64,000 nucleotides of DNA from NCBI RefSeq assembly GCF_008693065.1, contig NZ_VXKH01000003.1:1-64000 (forward strand). Reading direction: 5' to 3'. The notes under the pieces were generated by a model. It did not search any database. It saw only the letters and a program-made list of their open reading frames with translations, and was not told the DNA's origin. A program made the position numbers and the translations under genes. This DNA is from Corynebacterium tuscaniense. Lineage in GTDB: Bacteria > Actinomycetota > Actinomycetes > Mycobacteriales > Mycobacteriaceae. Position 1 is the first letter of the stretch. Each line of letters begins with the position of its first letter. Of the stretch, positions 10,353-19,828 are shown piece after piece.

Positions 10353-12575
10353 GTGGCTGATCAGTCCGGCGCCTCTTCCCTGGGATCCCAGGAGGCAGTG
10401 AAGCATGAGCAGGCCTACGTGGATCTGCTCGTTGCCCACTTGGACCGAGAAGTGTCTGGCGCGCAAGAACGCTTGGAGGAAGTTCAGAGGGATGTGGACC
10501 CGGATAACCCGGATGCGGATGCATTAGTACGACGTGAAACGGAGTATCACGGGCTGAATGCGAAGCTGGATGCGTTGAGTATCGCCGAGACCGGTCTCGT
10601 CTTTGGACGTATCGATGTTGAGGATGACTCCCCAGAAAACCCCGTCCCCGGATTGCCCAACCTGGACCGACGCTATATCGGCCGCATGGGCATGGATGAC
10701 CGAGAGGATAACTACCGCACGCTCTTGCTGGACTGGCGTGCCCCGATGGCCCGGCCGTACTACCTGGCTACCACTGCGCACCCGGAAGGAGTTGTCTCAC
10801 GCCGCAATATCCGCATGCGCGGGCGGACAGTCACCGGCGTTGATGACGATGTATTGAGTGGGCCTGGTGCAGATGAACCCGGTAGGGATTCTGGTGTGGG
10901 CAGTGAGGCAGCACTGCTGCGCGCCTTGAACGCACCCCGCACCGGCCACATGCAGTCCATCGTTGAAACAATCCAGCGCGAACAGGACCAGATTATCCGC
11001 GATAGAACCCGCGGTGTGCTGGTTGTCACGGGTGGTCCTGGCACCGGAAAAACTGCTGTTGCTCTCCACCGTATTGCCTATTTGTTGTACACCTGGCGTG
11101 ACCAGTTGGCCCGCACCGGTGTTCTTATCGTTGGGCCCAATCGGACCTTTTTGGACTACATCTCGCGCGTACTCCCAGAACTTGGTGAGACCGGCGTGGT
11201 ACTGAGCACCGTTGAGGATCTGGTCCCCGGTTTCACTCCGACCCTGCTGGATGATCTGCTCACCCGCGAGGTCAAGGGTTCGGGGGAAATGGTCACGATT
11301 CTTTCCCGCGCGGTGCGCAATTATCAGCTGGTGCCCGGCGCGTCGATTCCGCTCAAGATCGATGGTATTGAGATCGCGGTGACACCTGAGATGATCGCCG
11401 CAGCGCGCACTCGTGCTCGTCGCAGCCGCAAACCGCACAATGATGCGCAAGCGGTCTTCGCCGAAGTTCTCACGCAGCTCCTCGCGGAGGCGATGGCTGA
11501 GCGCATCGGTGCGGACCCACTGGGTGGGGCTAACTTGCTCTCGCACGCCGATGTGGACCAGCTGCATGATGATCTTGCGGAGGAGCCCCAGGTCACGGCG
11601 CTCATTTCGGAGCACTTCCCTATTCTCGATCCCGTTGATGTGCTCACCGAATTTCTGAGCAGCCGTGATGCGATCAGTGCGGCCGCGCATGATTATGATG
11701 AGGAAACGCAGGACGCGCTCTACCGCGACGACGGTGACGCATTCACTGCGTCAGACACCGCGCTTATCGACGAGTTGTACACCCTCATCGGCATCCCCAC
11801 CCCCACCGACGAAGTGGAGAAAGCCGAACGCCAATGGCGTGAACTCGTGGCAGATGCGGAAGATGCGCTGGACATCTTGGCGTCTTCGGCGAACACGGAT
11901 ACGGACGATGAGTTCGAGGCAGAGGTTTTGTCTGCCCACGACATCATCGATGCTGAGACCCTGGCTAGTCGCCAGCGTGAAACAGACGTACGGTCCACCG
12001 CCGAACGAGCCAGCGCTGATATGACCTGGGCCTACGGCCACGTCATCGTGGATGAGGCACAAGAGCTCACGCCTATGGAATGGCGGATGGTGTTCCGTCG
12101 CTGCCCGTCGAAGTGGATGACCCTTGTTGGGGATACGGCTCAGACTTCCTCCCCTGCCGGGGTAGACGATTGGTCCAGTGCCCTTGAGCCCTTCGTGGGG
12201 CAGCGTTTCGTCTCCCATAAACTCACGGTCAACTACCGCACACCAGAAGAAGTGATGGAGGTAGCCAACGATGTGTTGAAGGCTATCGATCCGGATGCGG
12301 AACCCGCCGTGACTGTCCGTTCATCGGGCCACCCCGTGCGTTTCCTCCCCGAAGACACAGACGCCACCACGGTTCATACTGAATTGGACAAGCTCGGAGG
12401 ACTCGTCGCCGTGATCAACAAAGACAATGTGGGGACGGTGAAAGGGTTGGAGTTCGACCACGTCATCGTGGATAAACCCCATGAGATCATCGCAGGTTCC
12501 CCTCAGGGGCGACAAGACCTGTACGTGGCACTGACACGTGCCACTCAAACTCTTACCGTGATCGGCGAGTTCTAA
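10353..12575 (+). CDS. helD: HelD/HelR-type RNA polymerase recycling helicase
   Basis: Superfamily 1 UvrD-like ATPase that binds RNA polymerase and pries it off nucleic acid. The 740-residue product has an N-terminal coiled coil (15-75), the HelD segment RRYIGRMGMDDREDNYRTLLLDWRAP (split by insertions in family members), Walker A GGPGTGKTAV near residue 227, VIVDEAQELTPMEW (motif II) and C-terminal VALTRATQTL (motif VI). GTG 10353 is preferred over the GTG at 10344, which would sit directly on the AAAGGAG site. Actinobacterial members called HelR help polymerase tolerate rifampicin; this is known for the family and not shown here. It is convergent with the stress-protein gene and overlaps it by four bases. 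Confidence 0.9.
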   Translation: MADQSGASSLGSQEAVKHEQAYVDLLVAHLDREVSGAQERLEEVQRDVDPDNPDADALVRRETEYHGLNAKLDALSIAETGLVFGRIDVEDDSPENPVPGLPNLDRRYIGRMGMDDREDNYRTLLLDWRAPMARPYYLATTAHPEGVVSRRNIRMRGRTVTGVDDDVLSGPGADEPGRDSGVGSEAALLRALNAPRTGHMQSIVETIQREQDQIIRDRTRGVLVVTGGPGTGKTAVALHRIAYLLYTWRDQLARTGVLIVGPNRTFLDYISRVLPELGETGVVLSTVEDLVPGFTPTLLDDLLTREVKGSGEMVTILSRAVRNYQLVPGASIPLKIDGIEIAVTPEMIAAARTRARRSRKPHNDAQAVFAEVLTQLLAEAMAERIGADPLGGANLLSHADVDQLHDDLAEEPQVTALISEHFPILDPVDVLTEFLSSRDAISAAAHDYDEETQDALYRDDGDAFTASDTALIDELYTLIGIPTPTDEVEKAERQWRELVADAEDALDILASSANTDTDDEFEAEVLSAHDIIDAETLASRQRETDVRSTAERASADMTWAYGHVIVDEAQELTPMEWRMVFRRCPSKWMTLVGDTAQTSSPAGVDDWSSALEPFVGQRFVSHKLTVNYRTPEEVMEVANDVLKAIDPDAEPAVTVRSSGHPVRFLPEDTDATTVHTELDKLGGLVAVINKDNVGTVKGLEFDHVIVDKPHEIIAGSPQGRQDLYVALTRATQTLTVIGEF
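11762..11772 (+). repeat. GCTTATCGACG motif, copy 2
   Basis: Inside the HelD-type gene, read as Leu-Ile-Asp-Glu. Confidence 0.8.
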
Positions 12576-13012
12576 GCCACGGTGTGAACGATCATCACAT
12601 CACAATCGGACTGACGCGCAACGTCAGCCGGAACGGAACCGAGCAAGCGGCCCGTCAAAGAATTAATGCCGCGGTTACCCACGACGAGAAGATCCGCATC
12701 ATACTCAGTCACGATGGCCATCAGCGCCTCAACCGGGGTGCCTGAACGCACAGTGGTGACCACATCTGTTGCACCATGCTGTTGAGCGTGCTCAGCGGCG
12801 GCGACAAGATTCGACTTCGCCGTCTCATCCCCAAGAATCGTATTGGAGTCCTGGCGCAGCGTCCCCGCAACATCCTCCTCAGACTCATAGTACGCACACC
12901 CGATAACAAGCTTCGAATTAAAAGCTGAGGCAATCTCAGCGGCGCGCTCAACTGCCAGCAGCGAAGAGTGTGAACCGTCCGTGCCAACAACAACAGTGTT
13001 GTACTTGCTCAT
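12572..13012 (-). CDS. Universal stress protein, UspA family
   Basis: Cytoplasmic nucleotide-binding stress protein of 146 residues, a single Usp domain. The N-terminus VVVGTDGSHSSLLAVERA and the ATP-binding signature GNRGINSLTGRLLGSVPADV (G-2X-G-9X-GS type) near the C-terminus are clear, so it is expected to bind ATP. ATG 13012 is chosen (AAAGG about 7 bases upstream); a GTG nine codons upstream lacks a ribosome-binding site. It lies between the HelD-type gene and uvrB. Confidence 0.93.
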   Translation of the reverse strand: MSKYNTVVVGTDGSHSSLLAVERAAEIASAFNSKLVIGCAYYESEEDVAGTLRQDSNTILGDETAKSNLVAAAEHAQQHGATDVVTTVRSGTPVEALMAIVTEYDADLLVVGNRGINSLTGRLLGSVPADVARQSDCDVMIVHTVA

Positions 13013-13132
13013 GTTGCGCCTTTCGCTTCTACTTTCCACGAGGCCCTTTCACGGGCCGTGTCTTCTTTGGCCACTATATACACTCGCAGAACACCTGCGT
13101 TCGGCAGGCCAGATTACCTGCTCAGATATGAA

Positions 13133-15241
13133 TTAGATCCCAGCGTCTTTCACACCGCGAAGTTCTTTCTTCAGATCCGCAATCTCATCACGCAAGCGTC
13201 CTGCCAACTCAAACTTGAGTTCACGGGCGGCGGCGGTCATCTGAACCGTAAGATCGTCGATAAGCTTTTGTATTTCGTCCGAAGCCATCGTTGAGGTATC
13301 GCGCCCTTCGACCATCGCTGTGTCCCCAGCGAGACTCTCCTCCGGCGCACCGCGTTCCTCGCCGTTACGCTCATAGACCTCGTCGAGAATATCCGCAATC
13401 TTCTTCCGCAACGGCTGCGGATCAATCCCATGCTCCTTGTTGTACGCGATCTGCTTCTCGCGGCGCCGCTCTGTCTCATCAATCGCCTCACGCATGGAAT
13501 CTGTGATGTTGTCTGCATACATGATGACCTCACCCGACACGTTTCGAGCGGCACGACCGATCGTCTGAATGAGGGACTTGGTGGAACGCAGGAAGCCTTC
13601 CTTATCCGCATCGAGGATGGCCACGAGGGAGACCTCTGGGAGGTCCAGGCCCTCGCGCAGCAGGTTGATGCCCACCAGGACGTCATACTCACCCAAACGC
13701 AGTTGGCGGAGTAGCTCGACGCGCTGCAACGTATCAATATCCGAGTGCAAATACCGCACGTTGATACCGTTGTCCATCAAAAAATCCGTGAGATCTTCCG
13801 CCATCCGCTTGGTCAAAGTGGTGACCAGGACGCGCTCATCCTTCTTCGTGCGCTCACGGATTTCATGAATGAGATCATCAATCTGCCCCTTCGTTGGGCG
13901 CACGTCTACCTTCGGGTCCACCAGGCCCGTGGGGCGAATAACCTGCTCAACAAACTCTCCGCCAGAGGCCTCCAGTTCATAGTCCCCCGGCGTAGCGGAC
14001 ATGTACACGGTCTGGCCCACGCGCTCCTCAAACTCATCAAAGGTGAGTGGGCGGTTATCCACGGCTGAAGGAAGACGGAAACCGAACTCGACGAGATTGC
14101 GCTTGCGCGACATATCGCCTTCATACATGCCACCGATCTGCGGAACGGTGACGTGAGACTCGTCGATGATGGTGAGGAAGTCCTCCGGGAAGTAGTCAAT
14201 GAGGGTTGCTGGTGCTGAGCCTGCCTCACGTCCGTCAATATGCCGCGAATAGTTCTCAATGCCGGAACAAAAACCCACTTGTTGGATCATTTCCAGGTCA
14301 TACTCCGTACGCATACGCAGGCGCTGCGCTTCGAGGAGTTTACCTCGGCTTTCTAAGTCCTCCAGGCGGTCGGCGAGTTCCTCCTTGATGGCTTCAATGG
14401 CTTTTTCCATGCGCTCTTCCGTGGCCACATAGTGCGTAGCCGGGAAGATACGCAATTCATCGCGCTGTTGGAGGACATCGCCGGTCAACGGGTGAATGTA
14501 GTAGAGCGCATCTACCTCATCACCGAAGAACTCCACGCGCACAGCCACTTCCTCATAGGCCGGAATAATGTCCACGGTGTCGCCCTTCACTCGGAAGGTC
14601 CCGCGTTTGAAGTCCACGTCATTGCGCTCATACTGCACATCCACCAGCAGGCGCAGGAAGCGGTCACGCTCAATCTCTTCACCAACGCGCAGCAGAAGCG
14701 AACGATCCAGATAGGACTGCGGTGTGCCCAGACCGTAGATACAGGACACGGATGACACGACGACGACATCTCGTCGACTAAGTAGCGCAGATGTAGCCGA
14801 GTGGCGCAAACGCTCCACATCATCATTGATCGACGAATCCTTCTCAATGTAGGTATCCGTCTGCGCGATATAGGCCTCTGGTTGGTAGTAGTCGTAGTAC
14901 GATACGAAATACTCAACCGCGTTGTTAGGCAATAGCTCACGCAACTCCGTGGCCAACTGTGCAGCCAATGTCTTGTTGGGCGCCATCACGAGCGTGGGGC
15001 GCTGTTGCTGTTCGATCAGCCACGCTGCGGTTGCTGACTTACCGGTACCGGTAGCACCCATGAGAACCACGTCGGGCTCCCCTGCTCGCAGTCTTCGATC
15101 CAGCTCCTTAATCGCTGCAGGCTGATCGCCAGAGGGCTCGAATTCAGAAACAACTTCAAACTGTTTCTCCGAACGTTCCACCTCACCTACAGGGCGGAAC
15201 TCAGAGTGAGATAAAACAGGGTGTTCAGCAGCAAAAGCCAT
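13133..15241 (-). CDS. uvrB: Excinuclease ABC subunit B
   Basis: Helicase-like damage-verification subunit that receives DNA from UvrA and recruits UvrC. The 702 residues include Walker A GATGTGKS, the beta-hairpin region ([13 protein letters not shown]), motif II (IDESHVT), motif VI (QTIGRAARN) and a C-terminal UvrC-binding coiled coil ([29 protein letters not shown]). [10 protein letters not shown] at 15241 is the start: TAGACT lies seven bases before it, giving a leaderless mRNA. A TTG 17 codons upstream is less likely. Confidence 0.97.
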   Translation of the reverse strand: MAFAAEHPVLSHSEFRPVGEVERSEKQFEVVSEFEPSGDQPAAIKELDRRLRAGEPDVVLMGATGTGKSATAAWLIEQQQRPTLVMAPNKTLAAQLATELRELLPNNAVEYFVSYYDYYQPEAYIAQTDTYIEKDSSINDDVERLRHSATSALLSRRDVVVVSSVSCIYGLGTPQSYLDRSLLLRVGEEIERDRFLRLLVDVQYERNDVDFKRGTFRVKGDTVDIIPAYEEVAVRVEFFGDEVDALYYIHPLTGDVLQQRDELRIFPATHYVATEERMEKAIEAIKEELADRLEDLESRGKLLEAQRLRMRTEYDLEMIQQVGFCSGIENYSRHIDGREAGSAPATLIDYFPEDFLTIIDESHVTVPQIGGMYEGDMSRKRNLVEFGFRLPSAVDNRPLTFDEFEERVGQTVYMSATPGDYELEASGGEFVEQVIRPTGLVDPKVDVRPTKGQIDDLIHEIRERTKKDERVLVTTLTKRMAEDLTDFLMDNGINVRYLHSDIDTLQRVELLRQLRLGEYDVLVGINLLREGLDLPEVSLVAILDADKEGFLRSTKSLIQTIGRAARNVSGEVIMYADNITDSMREAIDETERRREKQIAYNKEHGIDPQPLRKKIADILDEVYERNGEERGAPEESLAGDTAMVEGRDTSTMASDEIQKLIDDLTVQMTAAARELKFELAGRLRDEIADLKKELRGVKDAGI
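13255..13265 (-). repeat. GCTTATCGACG motif, copy 3
   Basis: Inside uvrB, on the coding strand, read as Leu-Ile-Asp-Asp. Confidence 0.8.
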
Positions 15242-15254
15242 GCCAGCCAGTCTA
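15242..15254 (-). promoter_or_regulatory. -10 box of leaderless uvrB
   Basis: TAGACT on the minus strand (15254-15249), seven bases before ATG 15241. Confidence 0.55.
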
Positions 15255-15288
15255 TAGAGGCACACGGTTGAAGGTGGGGCCGGTAGCC

Positions 15289-15303
15289 TCAATCCGCGAT
15301 CAC
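15289..15303 (-). other. Strong Shine-Dalgarno with a four-codon reading frame upstream of uvrB
   Basis: On the minus strand AAGGAGGTG precedes GTG ATC GCG GAT TGA. It would be translated only on transcripts starting upstream of the leaderless uvrB promoter. It may be a leader peptide or chance. Confidence 0.3.
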
Positions 15304-15390
15304 AACACCTCCTTCCTCAATTTTTCGGGGACTACATATCTCTTTTCTGCGTATCGCTTGCCGAATCTCATAAAGTTGCGAGACGTCACC

Positions 15391-15403
15391 TGAACCGCGT
15401 TCA
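15391..15403. promoter_or_regulatory. Palindrome next to the regulator promoter, candidate operator
   Basis: TGAAC-CGC-GTTCA, a perfect 5-3-5 palindrome ending five bases before the -35 box at 15409. Two direct copies of GTTGCGA (15375-15381 and 15408-15414) flank it. Confidence 0.4.
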
Positions 15404-15408
15404 AACAG

Positions 15409-15438
15409 TTGCGATAGTTTCACAGCATTACCTAAGCT
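15409..15438 (+). promoter_or_regulatory. Promoter of the XRE-TetR regulator and ABC operon
   Basis: TTGCGA (15409-15414), 18-base spacer, TAAGCT (15433-15438), then seven bases to ATG 15446: a leaderless start. Confidence 0.65.
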
Positions 15439-15445
15439 TGCATGC

Positions 15446-16318
15446 ATGGTCTCGCATTCACCCCTGTCAGTCGCGCGCGACGCAATCGCTGCGTCGGGCT
15501 ATCGGCATAACGAGGTGGCTGCATATCTAGGCATCGATGCCCCGAAGCTCTCCAAGTCCCTCTCCGGAGTCCGGCGTTTTAGCCAGACAGAACTGGAACG
15601 CTTGGCAGAACTGACTGGCGTTGATGTGAAAGCCTTAAGACCATCGCCGAAAGAAGGCCACGCGACACCGAATCCCCGCCATTCCGGTGAGGAGTTCGCG
15701 CGCCGTCAGCAAAAGATTGTGGACGGCGCCTGGCCGCTGTTCACTTCCCGCGGATACCAGGCGGTCACCATCGCCGAGATCGCCCGCAACGCTGGGATTT
15801 CCACCTCAGCAGTCCACTATTACTTCCACTCAAAGAATGACATCTTCATTGCCACGTTGGACCGGTGTTCAGAACAAGCAGCCTCTCGCCGGTCATTCGT
15901 TGCAGAAATCGTGGATCCCGCCGAGCGTCTACTCGCCTTTGCAGAAGTAACGCTTGACGGCTCACCGGAGTCATTCTGTGAATGGACCACATGGGCACAG
16001 TTTTGGGCATCTTCCGTCGCTTTTGAAGACGCAAAGCGCGCCACAGCAGTGGCCTACGCACGGTGGCAGAAGCAGATGCGCAGCATTGTTGAGGATGGAA
16101 TTGCCACTGGCTGTTTCATTGCTCACGACCCGGAATCCATGATCAACGCCGTTACAGCGATGATCGATGGGCTCGGCGTGCGCATGCTCGCAGGGGTGCT
16201 CTCCCCTGCTGCCGCGAAGGATGCTGTGACTGCCTACCTGAATACGTGGATTGTGCAGCCCGAAGCGAGAGAACTCGTATCGGCTACACCCACACTTAAG
16301 GAGAATTACGCACCATGA
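15446..16318 (+). CDS. Transcriptional regulator with XRE-like and TetR-type HTH domains
   Basis: 290-residue predicted DNA-binding protein with two different helix-turn-helix modules. Residues 5-66 form a Cro/XRE-like domain (HNEVAAYLGIDAPKLSKSLS at 21-40). After a Pro-rich linker (66-80), residues 84-135 are a TetR N-terminal domain (VTIAEIARNAGISTSAVHYY at 107-126), followed by a helical ligand-binding domain to about 275. Ordinary TetR proteins are about 200 residues and lack the first module. The gene is first in the ABC operon and its stop overlaps the binding-protein ATG (ATGA), so it probably controls uptake genes in answer to a small ligand. Confidence 0.85.
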   Translation: MVSHSPLSVARDAIAASGYRHNEVAAYLGIDAPKLSKSLSGVRRFSQTELERLAELTGVDVKALRPSPKEGHATPNPRHSGEEFARRQQKIVDGAWPLFTSRGYQAVTIAEIARNAGISTSAVHYYFHSKNDIFIATLDRCSEQAASRRSFVAEIVDPAERLLAFAEVTLDGSPESFCEWTTWAQFWASSVAFEDAKRATAVAYARWQKQMRSIVEDGIATGCFIAHDPESMINAVTAMIDGLGVRMLAGVLSPAAAKDAVTAYLNTWIVQPEARELVSATPTLKENYAP

Positions 16319-17871
16319 TTGACCTCACACGCCGGCAACTGTTCGGCGCCTCGGCAGTCGCTGGAGCAGCAGGCGCACTAGCCTCATGCTCCACGCAGCC
16401 GCCGGCCGAACAGATTGATACGTCCGGCCCGCCACGAAAGGGAGGCAAACTCCGCGTCGGACTCGTTGGTGGTTCTACGGCCGACACGGTGGACGCCCAT
16501 ATCCCAGCTAGTGCCAGCGATGCGGCGCGCGTCATAAACCTCTACGAGCTTCTTGTTCGACGAGGGTACGACTACGAGTTGGAATACCGCTTGGCTGAAT
16601 CGATTGAATCGAATGAGGCAGCTACCGAATGGACTGTGGTTTTACGTGAAGGTGTGAAGTTCTCTGATGGTCGCCCAGTTCGGCCCCAGGATGTTGTGGC
16701 AACGCTTGAACGCGTGGCCGATCCAGAGGACCCCAAAAATGGCGCTGGTTCCATCGCTCACGTAGAAGCGATGGAGGTTATTGATAATCGCTCCCTGGTG
16801 ATCAAGCTCTCCCAGCCGGATGCGGCGTTCGTAGACACTTTGGCCGAGTACCAGATGGGCATCGTGCCGGAGGATTATGACCCGAAGAATCCCATCGGTG
16901 CTGGCCCGTTCAAACTGATGAACTTCAGCCCAGGGCGCTCCACATCGCTGGCACGGAATGAGTACTACTTCGAAGGTCCTGCGAACTTAGATGAAGTGCA
17001 CATCATTGACTTCTACCAAGAAGACGCGATGCTCAATGCTCTATTGTCATCCCAGGTCGATGGCATTGGTGCGTTAAACCACGCGCTCGTTCGTGTCATC
17101 GAAGCAGATCCGCGTTTGAATGTGGTCAGCTCTGAAACAGGTATGTGGTTGCCGTTCACAATGCGTGTCGACGTTGAGCCTTTTGACGACGAGCGCGTGC
17201 GCCAAGCAATGCGCCTAGCGGCAGACCGCCCTGGTATGGTCAATCAGGTTTTCTCTGGTGAGGGCCAGGTGGGCAACGATATGTTCGCCCTGTACGACTC
17301 GGCCTACCCGCATGAGTTCCCGCAGCGCGAGCAGAATGTTGAAGAAGCCAAGCGTCTCCTCGCCGAAGCTGGTTACCCCGATGGCATCGACGTTGAGCTA
17401 AATACCTCTGAGATTGCTTCCGGCGCTATCCGTGCGGCACAGGTTTTCGCGGAGCAGGTGCGCGAGGCCGGCATTCGGGTGAAGATCAACCAAGTGGATT
17501 CCACCACCTTCTGGGCAGAAGGCAATTACTTGTCCTACCCGTTCTCCCAGAGCTTTTACTACACCCGTAACTTCCTGGAGCAGGTGAACCGCTGCGCCAC
17601 TGCTGATGCGCCATTCAATGAGACTCATTGGGTAGATGATGAGTTCACCGCGAAGACCATCAAGGCGCGTTCCTTGTCCGATGATCGTGAGCGCACCAAG
17701 CTGATCAAGGAACTGCAGCAAGACCTGTATGACCGCGGTGGCTATATCATTTGGGGCTTCCCCAACAACATTGATGCGTATCACAACTATGTGGCTGGTG
17801 CCCGCCCTCATCCGAGTGGTGTGGCGTTGTCCCAGGCACTCTTCTACGACATGTGGATTGCGGAGGCATAA
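16315..17871 (+). CDS. Peptide-type ABC importer, substrate-binding lipoprotein
   Basis: Extracellular solute-binding protein of family 5 (DppA/OppA/NikA), 518 residues. The N-terminus has a twin-arginine pattern (TRRQLFGAS, Arg6-Arg7), a hydrophobic stretch and a lipobox ALASC with Cys25, suggesting a Tat-exported lipoprotein. Typical family features follow (WTVVLREGVKFSDGRPV, NPIGAGPFKL). Family members bind peptides, nickel, sugars, opines or quaternary amines, so the ligand cannot be read from sequence. It overlaps the regulator by four bases and precedes the first permease by three. Confidence 0.9.
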   Translation: MIDLTRRQLFGASAVAGAAGALASCSTQPPAEQIDTSGPPRKGGKLRVGLVGGSTADTVDAHIPASASDAARVINLYELLVRRGYDYELEYRLAESIESNEAATEWTVVLREGVKFSDGRPVRPQDVVATLERVADPEDPKNGAGSIAHVEAMEVIDNRSLVIKLSQPDAAFVDTLAEYQMGIVPEDYDPKNPIGAGPFKLMNFSPGRSTSLARNEYYFEGPANLDEVHIIDFYQEDAMLNALLSSQVDGIGALNHALVRVIEADPRLNVVSSETGMWLPFTMRVDVEPFDDERVRQAMRLAADRPGMVNQVFSGEGQVGNDMFALYDSAYPHEFPQREQNVEEAKRLLAEAGYPDGIDVELNTSEIASGAIRAAQVFAEQVREAGIRVKINQVDSTTFWAEGNYLSYPFSQSFYYTRNFLEQVNRCATADAPFNETHWVDDEFTAKTIKARSLSDDRERTKLIKELQQDLYDRGGYIIWGFPNNIDAYHNYVAGARPHPSGVALSQALFYDMWIAEA

Positions 17872-17874
17872 ACC

Positions 17875-18822
17875 ATGGGCAAACTGATTCTTCGCAGACT
17901 CGGTCTGAGTATCTTCATCCTTCTCGCCGTGTCCATCATCGTTTTCTGCGCGACGCTGCTTCTGCCAGGTGATCCGGCACGTGCAATCCTCGGCCAGCAG
18001 GCAACCCCGGAGCGTATCGCTGCACTGGAAGCTCAGATGAACTTGGACAAGAGTCCTTTTGAGCGGTACTTCCTGTGGCTCGGCGGTGTGGTCACCGGGG
18101 ACTTTGGTATGTCCACCACAACAGGTGGTCCCGTATCAGAGCTGCTGGGTGAACCCCTGGTCAACTCCCTGATCCTCATGGTGTTGGCCGCGCTCGTTGC
18201 CATTCCGGTGGGCATCCTGCTGGGTGTCTACGCCGCATGGTGGCGTGGCTACAAGCGTGATAGCGCTATCACCTGGGTGACGTTGATCCTCGCAGCCATG
18301 CCGGAGTTCGTCATCGGTATTCTCCTCATCACGCTTTTTGCTACATCGGTATTCCAAGTCCTTCCGGCAGTGACCATGTCGCCACCAGGCACAGCTGTGT
18401 GGGAGTACCCATCCCAGCTGATCTTGCCCACGTTGACACTGGCTCTCGTGGTCAGTCCTTACATCGCCCGAATGACGCGCGCAACGATGATTGAGACCTT
18501 GGACTCTGGCTACGTGGAAATGGCACGCCTCAAGGGTGTTCCTGAGCGCCGTGTGATCTTCCGCCACGCACTCCCCCACGCTGTCGGTCCGATTGCTCAG
18601 GTTGTAGCAATTCAGCTGGCCTGGCTGGCGGGTGGCATCGTCGTGGTCGAGTACCTGTTCCGTTACCCCGGTCTCGGTGTCGCCATGATCGACGCCGTGA
18701 ATTACCGCGACGTCCAAGTGGTGCAAGCAGTCACATTGCTGATCGCCGCCGTATACGTCGTAGTCAACCTGCTCGCTGACGTGGTGAGCATCATGGCCAA
18801 CCCGAAGCTAAGGAGCAACTAA
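17875..18822 (+). CDS. Peptide-type ABC importer, permease 1 (DppB-like)
   Basis: Inner-membrane subunit of 315 residues. The long periplasmic region after the first helix (LLPGDPARAILGQQATPERIAAL) is characteristic of DppB/NikB, and the cytoplasmic EAA loop is seen in GYVEMARLKGVPERRVIFRHALPHA near residue 205-230. About six membrane segments. It starts three bases after the binding-protein gene and its stop overlaps the next start (TAATG). Confidence 0.92.
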   Translation: MGKLILRRLGLSIFILLAVSIIVFCATLLLPGDPARAILGQQATPERIAALEAQMNLDKSPFERYFLWLGGVVTGDFGMSTTTGGPVSELLGEPLVNSLILMVLAALVAIPVGILLGVYAAWWRGYKRDSAITWVTLILAAMPEFVIGILLITLFATSVFQVLPAVTMSPPGTAVWEYPSQLILPTLTLALVVSPYIARMTRATMIETLDSGYVEMARLKGVPERRVIFRHALPHAVGPIAQVVAIQLAWLAGGIVVVEYLFRYPGLGVAMIDAVNYRDVQVVQAVTLLIAAVYVVVNLLADVVSIMANPKLRSN

Positions 18823-19826
18823 TGTCTCAGCCACAGCTGAATCCACACTCCCCCACTCCGGTGCCTGTCTCAGCCGAGACGCAGGATGAGCACGCCACTG
18901 AGCTGAAGACTTCCCTGTCCAAACCAGCACCAATTTACAAGCGCATTTGGGCCCAGCCGGAGGGCAAGGTTGGTGCGATCCTAACTGGACTTGTGCTCCT
19001 TGTCGCACTGATCGGCTACTTCTTCGCCGAGCAAATCACCGGTTACTCGACCACTGAGTTCCTCGGCCTACCGTTCACCAGCGATGGCACGTTTGGTACG
19101 GACAACCTCGGTCGCTCTGTTGCCTCCCGCTTCATTGCCGGTGGGTTGCTGCTGTTGGTCACCGCTTTCCTCGCCACCGTGCTTGGCATGCTCGTGGGCA
19201 CCCTCCTGGGCATGATTGCTGGATACGCGGGCGGGAAGACTGATGCAGTAATCATGCGCATCAATGACATTTTCCTGGCCTTCCCGCAGCTCATCTTTGC
19301 CATGTTGGCGATTGTGATCTTCGGACCTTCCGCAACGGTCCTGGTGTTGGTCATCGGTCTCACCCACGCCCCGCGTATCGCGCGTGTGGCGCGCGCCTCC
19401 ACGCTATCTGTGACCAATGAGGACTACATCCGTGCCGCACAGATGTACTCCGTCCCGCATTGGAAGATCCTCACCCAGGAAATCCTTCCCAATATCACTG
19501 GGCCGCTGTCCGTGGAAGCCGGTTTGCGTCTCACCTATTCCATCGGTTCAATCGCTTCCCTGTCCTTCTTGGGCTTGGGTATCCAGCCACCCGCTGCGGA
19601 CTGGGGTTTGATGATCAATGAAAACCGCATCGCTTTGTCCATCCAGCCATGGGGTGTTGTGCTTCCGGTGTTTGCCATCGCACTGCTCACCATTGGCACT
19701 AACATGCTCGCGGATGCGACAGCCCGGGCAACTGCAACGACCGCTATGCCGATTAAGCGCACCGGCCCGAAGGCTGAAAGTGTGCGTCAGGAAAAGGTAG
19801 AGCCGATCCACAACGAGGAGGTATAA
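18822..19826 (+). CDS. Peptide-type ABC importer, permease 2 (DppC-like)
   Basis: Second permease subunit, 334 residues. A hydrophilic N-terminal extension of about 45 residues precedes the first helix, then the DppC-like DNLGRSVASRFIAGG, and the EAA loop (EDYIRAAQMYSVPHWKILTQEILPN). The C-terminal 30 residues are hydrophilic. Five or six membrane segments. It overlaps permease 1 by one base. Confidence 0.92.
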   Translation: MSQPQLNPHSPTPVPVSAETQDEHATELKTSLSKPAPIYKRIWAQPEGKVGAILTGLVLLVALIGYFFAEQITGYSTTEFLGLPFTSDGTFGTDNLGRSVASRFIAGGLLLLVTAFLATVLGMLVGTLLGMIAGYAGGKTDAVIMRINDIFLAFPQLIFAMLAIVIFGPSATVLVLVIGLTHAPRIARVARASTLSVTNEDYIRAAQMYSVPHWKILTQEILPNITGPLSVEAGLRLTYSIGSIASLSFLGLGIQPPAADWGLMINENRIALSIQPWGVVLPVFAIALLTIGTNMLADATARATATTAMPIKRTGPKAESVRQEKVEPIHNEEV

Positions 19827-19828
19827 CC

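Noticed and set aside
15391-15403. LexA (SOS) box for uvrB
   Set aside because: GAAC-N3-GTTC has the wrong spacing for the actinobacterial GAAC-N4-GTTC box and lies about 150 bases from uvrB but beside the other promoter.
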